This document shows, in pieces, positions 51,133-60,346 of a DNA stretch of 64,000 nucleotides. This stretch comes from Sphingomonas_R arantia. Lineage in GTDB: Bacteria; Pseudomonadota; Alphaproteobacteria; Sphingomonadales; Sphingomonadaceae. A program made the position numbers and the translations under genes. The first letter of the stretch is position 1; each line of letters opens with the position of its first letter. A model generated the notes under the pieces. The model was not told the DNA's origin. It made no database searches and saw only the letters and a program-made list of their open reading frames with translations. Location of the stretch: contig NZ_JBHUGS010000002.1 in the NCBI RefSeq assembly GCF_042682045.1, forward strand, positions 992,001-1,056,000, in the 5' to 3' direction.

Positions 51133-51987
51133 ATGACGTTTTCCAAATCGCTTATCGCCGTCGCATTCATCACCATTCCGGCCATCGCGCAGGCCCAGTC
51201 CGGCGAGTCGGTCGCCGCCACGCCCGCGATCGTCGTCAGCGGCTCCGCCGGCCTCGTCTCCGACTACCGGTTCCGCGGCGTGTCGCAGTCCGACCGCGAG
51301 ATGGCGGTCCAGGCCGGCCTGACCGTCACGCACGACAGCGGGCTCTACGTCGGCACCTGGGGGTCCAACCTCGCCGGCTGGGGCACGTTCGGCGGTGCCA
51401 ACATGGAACTCGACCTGATCGGCGGCTACAAGGCGAAGCTGGCCGACAACGCCACGATCGACGTCGGCCTGACCTGGTACATGTACCCCGGCGGCGCGGA
51501 CAAGACCGACTTCGCGGAACCCTATGCCAAGCTGACCGGCACCGCCGGCCCCGCCACGCTGACCGCCGGTGCAGCCTATGCGCCGAAGCAGCAGGCGATC
51601 GGCAAATGGTACGCGACGGGCTCGGACGCAGCGGCGGGCGTCTACACCAGCCCGGGCGACAAGGACGACAATCTCTACCTGTGGGGCGACGGCGCGGTCG
51701 CGGTCGTCGGCACGCCGATTACCGCGAAGGCGCATGTCGGTCATAGCTGGGGCCAGAACGGCCTCGGCCCGAACGCCACCGCCGTCGCCCCGACCGGCGA
51801 GTATTGGGACTGGTCGCTCGGTGCCGACGCGACCTGGCGGAACCTGACCTTCAACGTCTCCTACGTCGACACCGATATTTCGACGTCGGAGTCCCGCTAC
51901 CTGCGGCCCAGCTTCAGCAAGGGTCAGGACGGCACCGGCTCGATCGCCGGCGGCACCGTCCTTGTCTCGCTGACCGCCGCGTTCTGA
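51133..51987 (+). CDS. TorF-family putative outer membrane porin
   Basis: A 284-residue outer membrane beta-barrel. The signal peptide (about residues 1-21, MTFSKSLIAVAFITIPAIAQ) ends at AQA, and the barrel begins GSAGLVSDYRFRGVSQSDRE, the hallmark of the Gcw_chp/TorF family. The C-terminus GTVLVSLTAAF ends in the aromatic residue usual for outer membrane proteins. It begins the row leading to kdpFABC, with only 12 bp to a 27-residue ORF. The cargo of this porin is unknown; potassium permeation is suggested only by position. Confidence 0.88.
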   Translation: MTFSKSLIAVAFITIPAIAQAQSGESVAATPAIVVSGSAGLVSDYRFRGVSQSDREMAVQAGLTVTHDSGLYVGTWGSNLAGWGTFGGANMELDLIGGYKAKLADNATIDVGLTWYMYPGGADKTDFAEPYAKLTGTAGPATLTAGAAYAPKQQAIGKWYATGSDAAAGVYTSPGDKDDNLYLWGDGAVAVVGTPITAKAHVGHSWGQNGLGPNATAVAPTGEYWDWSLGADATWRNLTFNVSYVDTDISTSESRYLRPSFSKGQDGTGSIAGGTVLVSLTAAF

Positions 51988-51999
51988 GGAGATCGACCC

Positions 52000-52083
52000 A
52001 TGGACGACCTGCTGTGGATCCTCGTCATGGTCGGGCTGGTGGCGGCGACGCTCGCCTACGCCCGGCTATGCGACAATGCGTGA
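52000..52083 (+). CDS. 27-residue membrane micro-ORF upstream of kdpF
   Basis: An ORF of 28 codons (MDDLLWILVMVGLVAATLAY..., ending RLCDNA). Residues 3-21 form one transmembrane helix. GAGGAG lies 8 bases before the ATG, a strong ribosome site, and the ORF is flanked by the porin stop and the kdpF start (12 bp later). It is distinct from kdpF. Comparable tiny membrane ORFs seem to occur near kdp in other bacteria, but this is recollection and not verified. It could assist assembly of KdpA/KdpF. Confidence 0.55.
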   Translation: MDDLLWILVMVGLVAATLAYARLCDNA

Positions 52084-52095
52084 GGCAATGACGCG

Positions 52096-52185
52096 ATGAC
52101 ACTCGACCTCTGGCTGGCGGCACTGACCGCGCTCGGCCTGCTCATCTACCTTGTGGCGGTCCTGATCCGCCCCGAACGCTTCTGA
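52096..52185 (+). CDS. kdpF: Potassium-transporting ATPase KdpF subunit
   Basis: A 29-residue single-pass peptide (MTLDLWLAALTALGLLIYLV...) ending LIRPERF, the well known KdpF tail. KdpF stabilises the KdpABC complex in the inner membrane. It is 14 bp ahead of kdpA with GGAGG between them. Confidence 0.9.
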   Translation: MTLDLWLAALTALGLLIYLVAVLIRPERF

Positions 52186-52198
52186 AGGAGGCGGCATC

Positions 52199-53902
52199 AT
52201 GACATTCCAGGGCTGGATCCTGATCCTCGGCTTCGTCGCCATCCTGCTCGCGCTGACCAGACCGGTCGGCGCCTGGCTGTTCGCATTGTACGAGGGGCGC
52301 CGCACGCCGCTCCACCTCGTCCTCGGCCCCGTCGAGCGCGGCTTCTACAAACTGTCCGGCATCGATCCGCAGGCCGAACAGGGCTGGCGGCGCTACGCGC
52401 TCCACATGCTGCTGTTCAACGTGACGCTCATGGCGTTCACCTACGCGGTGCTGCGCCTGCAAGGCGTGCTGCCCGCTAACCCCCAAGGGCTGGCGGGGCT
52501 CTCCCCGCACCTCGCGTTCAACACCGCGGTCAGCTTCACCACCAACACCAACTGGCAGAGCTATGGCGGGGAATCGACGATGTCGAACCTCAGCCAGATG
52601 CTCGGCCTGACGATCCACAACTTCCTCAGCGCCGCGACCGGCATCGCGCTGGCGTTCGCGCTGTTCCGCGGGTTCGCGCGGCGTGAGTCCGCCTCGATCG
52701 GCAATTTCTGGGCCGACATGACGCGCGTCACGCTCTACGTCCTGCTCCCGATCTCGGTCGTCTACGCGATCTTCCTCATCGCCAGCGGCGTGCCGCAGAC
52801 GATGGCCGGCGTCGTCGACGTCCAGACGCTGGAGGGTGCCCGCCAGTCGATCCTGCTCGGCCCCGTCGCCAGCCAGGAAGCGATCAAGATGCTCGGCACC
52901 AACGGTGGCGGCTTCTTCAACGCCAACTCCGCGCACCCGTTCGAAAACCCGACCGCACTCACCAACCTGGTCCAGATGCTGTCGATCTTCGTCCTGGGCT
53001 TCGGCCTGACCTGGACGTTCGGCGAGGCGGTCGGCAACACTCGTCAGGGCTGGGCCATCCTGTCCGCGATGATCATCCTGTTCCTCGCCGGCGTCTTCGT
53101 CACCTACTCGCAGGAAGCGGCCGGCAACCCGGTCCTCCACCACCTCGGCGTGGCGGGCAGCAACATGGAGGGCAAGGAAGTCCGGTTCGGCGCCGCCGCC
53201 TCCGCCCTGTTCGCGGTCGTCACCACCGCGGCCTCCTGCGGCGCGGTCAACGCGATGCACGACAGCTTCACCGCACTCGGCGGCATGATCCCGCTGTTCA
53301 ACATCCAGCTGGGCGAGGTCGTGATCGGCGGCGTCGGCGCGGGCATCTACGGCTTCCTGCTCTTCGCCATCCTGGCGGTGTTCGTCGCCGGGCTGATGGT
53401 CGGCCGCACGCCGGAATATGTTGGCAAGAAGATCGAGAGCCGCGAGGTGAAGCTCGCCGTGCTGGCCATCGCCGTCCTGCCGCTGATGATCCTCGGCCTG
53501 ACATCGCTGTCCGCGGTGCTGCAGGCCGGTCTCGCCGGGCCGCTGAACAAGGGTCCGCACGGCTTTTCGGAGATCCTCTACGCGTTCACCAGCGCGGTCG
53601 GGAACAACGGTTCGGCGTTCGCGGGTCTCACCGCCAACACGCCTTACTATAACGGCCTGCTTGGGCTCGCGATGTGGTTCGGCCGCTTCTTCGTCATCGT
53701 GCCGATGCTCGCCATCGCGGGGAGTCTCGCGGCCAAGCGGCATGTTCCGGAAAGCGCCGGTTCCTTCCCGACCACCGACGGCCTGTGGGTGGGCCTGCTC
53801 GTCGGGATCATCCTGATCCTGGGCGGCCTCACCTTCCTGCCGAGCCTCGCGCTCGGTCCCATCGCCGATCATCTTGCGATGATCCGCGGCACTCTGTCCT
53901 GA
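52199..53902 (+). CDS. kdpA: Potassium-transporting ATPase subunit A
   Basis: A 567-residue membrane subunit with K+ selectivity filters in its SKT-like fold. The filter-containing segments TNTNWQSYGGESTMS, GTNGGGFFNANSAHPFENP, CGAVNAMHDSFT and NNGSAFAGL are all present. It carries K+ with high affinity, powered by KdpB. Length matches E. coli KdpA (557). GGAGG precedes the ATG. It is followed by kdpB after 13 bp. Confidence 0.97.
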   Translation: MTFQGWILILGFVAILLALTRPVGAWLFALYEGRRTPLHLVLGPVERGFYKLSGIDPQAEQGWRRYALHMLLFNVTLMAFTYAVLRLQGVLPANPQGLAGLSPHLAFNTAVSFTTNTNWQSYGGESTMSNLSQMLGLTIHNFLSAATGIALAFALFRGFARRESASIGNFWADMTRVTLYVLLPISVVYAIFLIASGVPQTMAGVVDVQTLEGARQSILLGPVASQEAIKMLGTNGGGFFNANSAHPFENPTALTNLVQMLSIFVLGFGLTWTFGEAVGNTRQGWAILSAMIILFLAGVFVTYSQEAAGNPVLHHLGVAGSNMEGKEVRFGAAASALFAVVTTAASCGAVNAMHDSFTALGGMIPLFNIQLGEVVIGGVGAGIYGFLLFAILAVFVAGLMVGRTPEYVGKKIESREVKLAVLAIAVLPLMILGLTSLSAVLQAGLAGPLNKGPHGFSEILYAFTSAVGNNGSAFAGLTANTPYYNGLLGLAMWFGRFFVIVPMLAIAGSLAAKRHVPESAGSFPTTDGLWVGLLVGIILILGGLTFLPSLALGPIADHLAMIRGTLS

Positions 53903-53915
53903 CGGAAGCGCCATC

Positions 53916-55964
53916 ATGGCCCACACGACACAAAGATCGCAGTCCAAGAGCCTGTTCACCGCGGACCTCATGGTGCCGGCGATCAAGGCGTCCTTCACCA
54001 AGCTCGCCCCCGCGCAACTGATCCGCAACCCGGTGATGTTCGTCACCGCCACGGTCGCCGCACTGATGACCGTCCTGCTCGTCGTCGGGCAGGACGGGCT
54101 GACCACCGGGTTCAAGCTGCAACTCGTCATCTGGCTCTGGCTGACCGTGCTGTTCGGCACGTTCGCCGAGGCGCTGGCGGAGGGCCGCGGCAAGGCGCAG
54201 GCCGCCTCGCTGCGCGCGACCAAGGCGGACCTGATCGCCAAGCGGCTGAAGGGCACCGGCCGCGACTATGACGACGTGCCCGCCAGCGCACTCAAGGTCG
54301 GCGACGTGGTGCTGGTCGAAACCAACGACCTGATCCCGTCGGACGGCGAGGTCGTGTCCGGCGTCGCCTCCGTCAACGAAGCGGCGATCACCGGCGAAAG
54401 CGCGCCGGTGATCCGCGAGGCGGGCGGCGACCGTTCCGCCGTCACCGCCGGCACGCGCGTCATCTCCGACGAGATCCGCGTCAAGGTGACCGTCGAACCC
54501 GGCAAGGGCTTCCTCGACCGCATGATCGCGCTGGTCGAAGGCGCCGAGCGTCAAAAGACCCCGAACGAGATCGCGCTCACCCTGCTGCTCGTCGGGCTGA
54601 CCATCATCTTCCTGATCGCGGTCGCCACAATCCCGGGCTTCGCCAGCTATGCCGGCGGCTCGATCCCGGTCGCGATCCTCGCTGCGCTGCTCATCACGCT
54701 GATCCCGACCACCATCGCGGCGTTGCTCTCCGCGATCGGCATCGCCGGCATGGACCGTCTCGTCCGCTTCAACGTCCTCGCCAAGTCCGGCCGCGCGGTC
54801 GAGGCCGCGGGCGACATCGACGTCCTGCTGCTCGACAAGACCGGCACGATCACGATCGGCGACCGCCAGGCGAGCGAATTTCGCGCCGTCGGCGGCACCA
54901 GCGACGCGGAGATGGCGGAGGCCGCGCTGATCGTCAGCTTGGCCGATGAAACGCCGGAAGGCCGCTCGGTCGTCGTCCTGGCGCGCGAGAAGTTCGGCAT
55001 CCGCACGACCGACCTGCCCGCCGGGGCGGAAGTCATCCCGTTCACCGCGCAGACCCGCATCTCCGGCGTTCGCACCGCCGACATGCTGCTCCAGAAGGGT
55101 GCGGTGGAATCGATCCTGAAGGCCAATCCTGGCGTCGGCCAGACCGCGGCGGCGACCGAACTGCGCCGCATCACGGACGAGATCGCCCGCGCCGGCGGCA
55201 CGCCCCTCGCGGTCGCCAAGGACGGCCGCCTGCTCGGCGCGATCTTCCTGAAGGACGTCGTGAAGGCCGGCATCCGCGAACGGTTCGGCGAACTGCGCGC
55301 GATGGGCATCCGCACGGTGATGATCACCGGCGACAACCCGCTCACCGCCGCCGCGATCGCGGCCGAGGCCGGCGTCGACGACTTCCTCGCGCAGGCGAGC
55401 CCCGAGGACAAGCTGGCGCTGATCCGCAAGGAACAGGCCGGCGGCAAGCTCGTCGCGATGTGCGGCGACGGCACCAACGATGCACCCGCGCTGGCCCAGG
55501 CCGACGTCGGCGTCGCGATGAACACCGGCACGCAGGCCGCGCGCGAGGCGGGCAACATGGTCGATCTCGACAGCGATCCGACCAAGCTGATCGAGGTCGT
55601 CGGCCTGGGCAAGCAGCTGCTCATGACCCGCGGCGCGCTCACCACCTTCTCGGTCGCCAACGACGTCGCGAAATATTTCGCGATCATCCCGGCGATGTTC
55701 GTGGTGCTCTATCCGGGGCTGGGCGTGCTGAACGTCATGCGGCTGGGTTCGCCCGAAAGTGCGATCCTGTCGGCAATCATCTTCAACGCGATCATCATCC
55801 CGATGCTCGTCCCGCTCGCGCTGCGCGGCGTGAAGTACACGCCGATGGGCGCCGGGCCGCTGCTCGCCCGCAATCTCGCAATCTACGGGCTCGGCGGCCT
55901 CGTCGCCCCGTTCGTCGGCATCAAGGTCATCGACCTGCTCGTCGGCACCCTCGGCCTCGCATAA
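53916..55964 (+). CDS. kdpB: Potassium-transporting P-type ATPase subunit B
   Basis: A 682-residue class P1 ATPase. DKTGTITIGDRQASEF contains the phosphorylated Asp (near residue 307), TGES and MCGDGTNDAPALAQADVGVAM are the actuator and hinge signatures, and the membrane helices lie around residues 35-90, 215-290 and the C-terminus. It couples ATP hydrolysis to KdpA-bound K+ transport. Length is standard. It runs directly into kdpC. Confidence 0.97.
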   Translation: MAHTTQRSQSKSLFTADLMVPAIKASFTKLAPAQLIRNPVMFVTATVAALMTVLLVVGQDGLTTGFKLQLVIWLWLTVLFGTFAEALAEGRGKAQAASLRATKADLIAKRLKGTGRDYDDVPASALKVGDVVLVETNDLIPSDGEVVSGVASVNEAAITGESAPVIREAGGDRSAVTAGTRVISDEIRVKVTVEPGKGFLDRMIALVEGAERQKTPNEIALTLLLVGLTIIFLIAVATIPGFASYAGGSIPVAILAALLITLIPTTIAALLSAIGIAGMDRLVRFNVLAKSGRAVEAAGDIDVLLLDKTGTITIGDRQASEFRAVGGTSDAEMAEAALIVSLADETPEGRSVVVLAREKFGIRTTDLPAGAEVIPFTAQTRISGVRTADMLLQKGAVESILKANPGVGQTAAATELRRITDEIARAGGTPLAVAKDGRLLGAIFLKDVVKAGIRERFGELRAMGIRTVMITGDNPLTAAAIAAEAGVDDFLAQASPEDKLALIRKEQAGGKLVAMCGDGTNDAPALAQADVGVAMNTGTQAAREAGNMVDLDSDPTKLIEVVGLGKQLLMTRGALTTFSVANDVAKYFAIIPAMFVVLYPGLGVLNVMRLGSPESAILSAIIFNAIIIPMLVPLALRGVKYTPMGAGPLLARNLAIYGLGGLVAPFVGIKVIDLLVGTLGLA

Positions 55965-55974
55965 GGATCTTCCC

Positions 55975-56547
55975 ATGGGCAAGGATTTCACCTCCGCACT
56001 GCGGCCCGCGATCGTCATGACGATCCTGTTCGCCGCCCTCCTCGGCCTCGCCTACCCGCTGGCCATGACCGGCATCGGCCAGGCGTTCTTCCCGTTCCAG
56101 GCGAACGGCAGCCTGGTTCACGACGGCGACCGCGTCATCGGCTCGACCGTCTTGGGCCAGGCTTTCACCACCGACCGCTATTTCCAGACGCGCCCGTCCG
56201 CCGCCGGCAAGGGCTATGACGGGCTCGCCTCGTCCGGCTCCAACCTCGGCCCCGCGTCGCAGGCTCTGGTCGACCGCGTGCAGCCGGACGTCGCACGCGT
56301 CCGGGCCGAGGGGGTCGCCGGCCCCCTCCCCGCCGACCTCGTCACCGCCAGCGGCTCCGGGCTTGATCCCGATCTGTCGCCCGCCGCCGCCGCCGCACAA
56401 GCCCCACGCATCGCCCGCGTCCGCGGCCTGCCGGTCGCTGCCGTCACCGCGCTCGTCGATCGCGCGACCGAAACCTCACTGTTCGGCGATCCCCACGTCA
56501 ACGTGCTCGCCATGAACCGCGCGCTGGACGCGTCCGCCCGCCGATGA
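55975..56547 (+). CDS. kdpC: Potassium-transporting ATPase subunit C
   Basis: A 190-residue KdpC with one N-terminal transmembrane helix (about residues 10-33). GSTVLGQAFTTDRYFQTRPS, DGLASSGSNLGPAS and VTASGSGLDPDLSPAAAAAQ are the conserved KdpC signatures. It assists KdpFABC assembly and function. Its stop overlaps kdpD's ATG by four bases. Confidence 0.96.
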   Translation: MGKDFTSALRPAIVMTILFAALLGLAYPLAMTGIGQAFFPFQANGSLVHDGDRVIGSTVLGQAFTTDRYFQTRPSAAGKGYDGLASSGSNLGPASQALVDRVQPDVARVRAEGVAGPLPADLVTASGSGLDPDLSPAAAAAQAPRIARVRGLPVAAVTALVDRATETSLFGDPHVNVLAMNRALDASARR

Positions 56548-59213
56548 CGGACGGCGACCATGCCCGACCCGACCCCGATGCCCTCCTGCGCCAGGCCGCG
56601 CAGGAGGGCAAAGGCCGTCTCAAGATCTTCCTCGGCGCCGCCCCCGGCGTCGGCAAGACGTTCGAGATGCTGTCCGAAGGCGCCGCCCGCCGGCGTGACG
56701 GCGTCGATGTCGTGATCGGCGTCGTCGAAACGCACGGCCGCGCCGAGACCGCAGCACTGACCCGCGGGCAGGAAATCGTGCCGCGCCGCGACGTCCCCTA
56801 TGACGGCCGCATCCTGAGCGAAATGGACATCGACGCGGTCCTCGCCCGCGCCCCCCGCCTCGCGCTGGTCGACGAACTCGCCCACACCAACGCGCCCGGC
56901 AGCCGCCACCCGAAACGCTATCAGGATGTCGAGGAGCTGCTCGCCGCCGGGATCGACGTCTACGCCACGCTCAACATCCAGCACGTCGAAAGCCTGAACG
57001 ACATCGTCGCCAGTTTCACGCGCGTCCGGGTCCGCGAAACGGTGCCCGACCGCATCCTCGAACTGGCGGAGATCGAGGTCGTCGACATCCCGCCCGACGA
57101 ACTGATCGAGCGGCTGAAGGCCGGCAAGGTCTACCTGCCCCATGAAGCAACCCGCGCGCTCGGCCACTTCTTCTCCAAATCAAACCTTTCCGCACTCCGC
57201 GAACTTGCGCTCCGACGCGCCGCGCAGGCGGTCGATGCGCAGATGCTCGATCATGTCCGCGCGCTCGGCGTCGGCGGCACCTGGGCCGGCACCGACCGGA
57301 TCGTCGTCGCGATCAACGAACTGCCCGGTGCCAACGGCCTCGTTCGCGCGGGCAAGCGCGTGTCGGACGGGCTGCACGCCCCCTGGACCGCGCTGTTCAT
57401 CGAAACCCCGCGCACCGCCCATTTCAACGACGCGCAGCACCGCCGCGTGGCCGAAGCGATGACGCTCGCGACGCAGCTCGGCGCCGCGGTCGCCACCGTG
57501 CCCGCCGCATCGGTGGTCGACGGCATCCGCGGTTTCCTCACCACCGCCCGCGCGACACAACTCGTCGTCGGCAAATCGCGCCGCTCGCGCTGGTTCGAAC
57601 TGCTCCACGGGTCGGTCGTCGATCGGCTGGTCCGCGACACGCCCGGCGTCACCGTCCACGTCCTGCCGCTCGACGCCCGCCCCGCCGCATCCGAACCGCG
57701 ACAGCGACGCGGCGCCGGCTGGGGCACGACGTCCGGCTACGCGATTACGCTCCTGGTCGTCGCGCTCGTCACCGCGGTCGGCAGCGCGCTGTTCCATATC
57801 CTCGATCTCGGCAATGTCGCGCTGCTCTACCTGCTGCCCGTCATGGTCGCGGCCAGCCTGTTCGGGTTGCGCACCGGGCTGTTCGCCGGCCTCGCCTCCT
57901 CGCTCGCCTACAATTTCTTCTTCCTGCCCCCGGTCGGCACGCTCAGCGTCAGCAACCCCGAAAACGTCATCTCGATCTTCGTCCTGCTCGGCGTCGCGGT
58001 CGCCACGAGCCAGCTGACCGCCCGCGTCCGGGCGCAGGCCGATCTCGCCGCCGCCAGTGCGCGCACCAACGCCACGCTCGCCGGCTTCCTGCGCCAGCTG
58101 AGCGCGGTCAACGACCCGTCCGAGGCCGCGCGGCTGATCTGCGAGGACGTCGCCCGGCTGTTCGACGTCCAGGCCGTGCTGCTCGCCCCGCTCGTCGGCC
58201 CCGGTCTCGCGGTCCAGGCCGCCAGCACGCCCGACTACCGGCTCGATACGATGGACATGGCCGCCGCCAACTGGGCGTCGGACACCGGCACGCCGGCCGG
58301 CAAGGGATCGGGCACGCTCGCCGCGTCCGAATGGCTGTTCAACCCGGTCCGCGCCGGCGGCCGCACGCTCGCGGTGCTGGGCGTCGCGCGCGACAACGGC
58401 GAACCGATCCGCGCGGACCAGGTCCCGCTCCTTTCCAGCCTCATCGACCAGTCCGCGCTGGTGCTCGAACGGCTCCGCCTCGAAATGGAGATGCGCGATG
58501 TCGACGCGGTCCGCACCCGCGACCGGCTCCGTGCAGCGTTGCTGTCATCGGTCAGCCACGACCTGCGCACCCCGCTCACCGCCGTCATCGCCGCCGCGGA
58601 CGAACTCGGCCACGGCGCCACGCCCGAACTGATCGGCACGATCCGCAACGAGGCCGCCCGGCTCAACCGCTTCGTCGCCAACCTGCTCGACATGGCACGG
58701 GTCGAGGCCGGCGCGCTGAAGCTCAACGTCGAACCGACCGACCTGGCCGACGCGGTCGCCGGCGCGGCCCACGACGCCCGCCGCGCACTCGAAGGTCACG
58801 CGATCCAGTTCGACGTGCCCCCCGACCTCCCGCTCGTGCTGGTCGATCCGCAGCTTTTCCATCACTGCCTGCTCAACCTGCTCGACAATGCCGGCCGCTA
58901 CGGCGACCCCGGCACCGCGATCCTCGTCGCCGGCCGGCACGTCTATGGCGAGATCCGACTGTCGGTCTGCGATCACGGCCCGGGCCTGCCGCCGGGGCGC
59001 GAGGCGGAGGTGTTCGAGACGTTTCACCGGCTCGAGGGCTCCGACCGCGCCGCCGGCGGCACCGGCCTCGGCCTCGCGATCGTCAAGGCGTTCGCCGAAG
59101 CGATGGGCATGACGGTCGAGGCCGGCAACCGCCCCGAGGAAGCCGGTGCCGCCTTCACGCTCGTCTTCCCGACCGCGCTCATCGTTCGCGCCGTCGCGTC
59201 GGACGCGATCTGA
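56544..59213 (+). CDS. kdpD: Osmosensitive K+ channel sensor kinase KdpD
   Basis: An 889-residue histidine kinase. The KdpD N-terminal domain has GAAPGVGKTFEML (Walker A) and LVDELAHTNAPGSRHPKRYQ; a universal-stress-protein-like domain follows (about 250-365), then four helices (about 400-495), a GAF region (500-650), the H-box SSVSHDLRTPLTAVI near residue 670 and an HATPase (about 770-880) with GTGLGLAIV. It senses K+ limitation and turgor and phosphorylates KdpE. Overlaps kdpC and kdpE. Confidence 0.96.
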   Translation: MTDGDHARPDPDALLRQAAQEGKGRLKIFLGAAPGVGKTFEMLSEGAARRRDGVDVVIGVVETHGRAETAALTRGQEIVPRRDVPYDGRILSEMDIDAVLARAPRLALVDELAHTNAPGSRHPKRYQDVEELLAAGIDVYATLNIQHVESLNDIVASFTRVRVRETVPDRILELAEIEVVDIPPDELIERLKAGKVYLPHEATRALGHFFSKSNLSALRELALRRAAQAVDAQMLDHVRALGVGGTWAGTDRIVVAINELPGANGLVRAGKRVSDGLHAPWTALFIETPRTAHFNDAQHRRVAEAMTLATQLGAAVATVPAASVVDGIRGFLTTARATQLVVGKSRRSRWFELLHGSVVDRLVRDTPGVTVHVLPLDARPAASEPRQRRGAGWGTTSGYAITLLVVALVTAVGSALFHILDLGNVALLYLLPVMVAASLFGLRTGLFAGLASSLAYNFFFLPPVGTLSVSNPENVISIFVLLGVAVATSQLTARVRAQADLAAASARTNATLAGFLRQLSAVNDPSEAARLICEDVARLFDVQAVLLAPLVGPGLAVQAASTPDYRLDTMDMAAANWASDTGTPAGKGSGTLAASEWLFNPVRAGGRTLAVLGVARDNGEPIRADQVPLLSSLIDQSALVLERLRLEMEMRDVDAVRTRDRLRAALLSSVSHDLRTPLTAVIAAADELGHGATPELIGTIRNEAARLNRFVANLLDMARVEAGALKLNVEPTDLADAVAGAAHDARRALEGHAIQFDVPPDLPLVLVDPQLFHHCLLNLLDNAGRYGDPGTAILVAGRHVYGEIRLSVCDHGPGLPPGREAEVFETFHRLEGSDRAAGGTGLGLAIVKAFAEAMGMTVEAGNRPEEAGAAFTLVFPTALIVRAVASDAI

Positions 59214-59899
59214 TGCCCGCGCGTATCCTGGTGGTCGATGACGAAGTTGCGATCCGCCGGCTGCTCCGCCACACGCTGGAACGCGCCGGCTATGCGGTGG
59301 TGGAGGTGGGCACCGCGCGCGATGCGCTGTCGGGGGCCGCGGCCGAACATCCGGTTGCGGTGCTGCTCGACCTCGGCCTGCCCGACCGCGACGGCCTCAC
59401 CCTGATCCCGCTGCTGCGCCGCAACGGCGAGGTGCCCGTCCTGATCGTCTCGGCCCGCGACGCGACGGAGGAAAAGGTCGCCGCGCTCGATCTCGGCGCC
59501 GACGATTTCGTCACCAAGCCGTTCGATACCGACGAACTGCTCGCCCGCCTGCGCGCCGCACTCCGCCACCGCGACGCGGGCAACACCGCGCAGAAGACGC
59601 TCCACAAGGGCGACCTGACGATCGACCTGGACCGCCGCATCGTCCGGCGCGGCACCGAACCGCTCCACCTGACGCGCAAGGAGCATGACGTACTGGCGAT
59701 CCTCGCGCGCCACCCCGGCCGCGTCGTGACGCACGACCGCATCATCGCCGCGGCCTGGGGCGGCGACGACGATCCGCGCATCGAATATCTCCGCATCGTC
59801 ATCCGCAACCTGCGGCAGAAGCTCGAGCCCCCCGGCCCGGTCGGCAGCCTGATCGCCAACGAACTCGGCGTCGGCTACCGCCTGCTCGTCGATCCGTAA
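59213..59899 (+). CDS. kdpE: Response regulator KdpE
   Basis: A 228-residue OmpR-family regulator. Receiver domain (1-120): VVDDEVAIRRLL, phospho-Asp in VLLDLGLPDRDG and Lys in DDFVTKPFD. Winged helix (about 130-228): LTRKEHDVLAILARHPGRVV and LGVGYRLL. KdpE activates the kdp operon when phosphorylated. Its ATG overlaps the kdpD stop by one base, so it is translated within the same transcript. A spacer of 96 bp separates it from the next plus-strand gene. Confidence 0.95.
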   Translation: MPARILVVDDEVAIRRLLRHTLERAGYAVVEVGTARDALSGAAAEHPVAVLLDLGLPDRDGLTLIPLLRRNGEVPVLIVSARDATEEKVAALDLGADDFVTKPFDTDELLARLRAALRHRDAGNTAQKTLHKGDLTIDLDRRIVRRGTEPLHLTRKEHDVLAILARHPGRVVTHDRIIAAAWGGDDDPRIEYLRIVIRNLRQKLEPPGPVGSLIANELGVGYRLLVDP

Positions 59900-59995
59900 C
59901 GCGTCTTTACGCGAACACTACGCGATCGCCCGGAACCGCTCTCGAATACCTACGCGCCGACCGATAACTGGGCTGCCTTGTCGAAAGGATAAGGC

Positions 59996-60346
59996 ATGGC
60001 CGCGTGGCATCGATCGAAACAGGCCGACATCGGCCTCCGCGTCGCGGGACTGGCGCTCTGGGGTGTCGCCTACGCCGCGCTCACCTTACTCGAAGCCCTC
60101 GCCAAGCCGACGCTGCACGGCCCGACAGCCCTCCTCGCCATCGCGCTCGCCGCAACGCTGTTCCTCTGCGCCAGCACCGGCGCAGCACTGATCACACTCG
60201 GCAACCACCTGTTCGACCGGATCACCGTCAGCGGCCGGTGGCAGCGCCTGCCACGCGTCCCGGTCGAACCCGACGCGGTCGCCCTACCAGCCGCGCAACC
60301 AAGACCGCAGCAGCATCGTCACCTCGCCGGGGCGCTCCATCGGTGA
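59996..60346 (+). CDS. Small hypothetical membrane protein
   Basis: A 116-residue protein with two transmembrane helices, about residues 15-33 and 45-70. AAGGATAAGG precedes the ATG. The C-terminal 45 residues are Pro/Gln/His-rich, and its last 21 codons overlap the 3' end of the convergent hydrolase gene. No family is recognised. It might be a tail of the kdp region because it follows kdpE on the same strand. Confidence 0.55.
   Translation: MAAWHRSKQADIGLRVAGLALWGVAYAALTLLEALAKPTLHGPTALLAIALAATLFLCASTGAALITLGNHLFDRITVSGRWQRLPRVPVEPDAVALPAAQPRPQQHRHLAGALHR

Noticed and set aside
53829..56018. A 729-codon antisense frame over kdpB
   Set aside because: Shadow of kdpB, which has all P-type ATPase motifs.
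59900..59995. Possible kdp terminator (CGCGT-ACGCG hairpin)
   Set aside because: Stem of only five base pairs and no U-tract.
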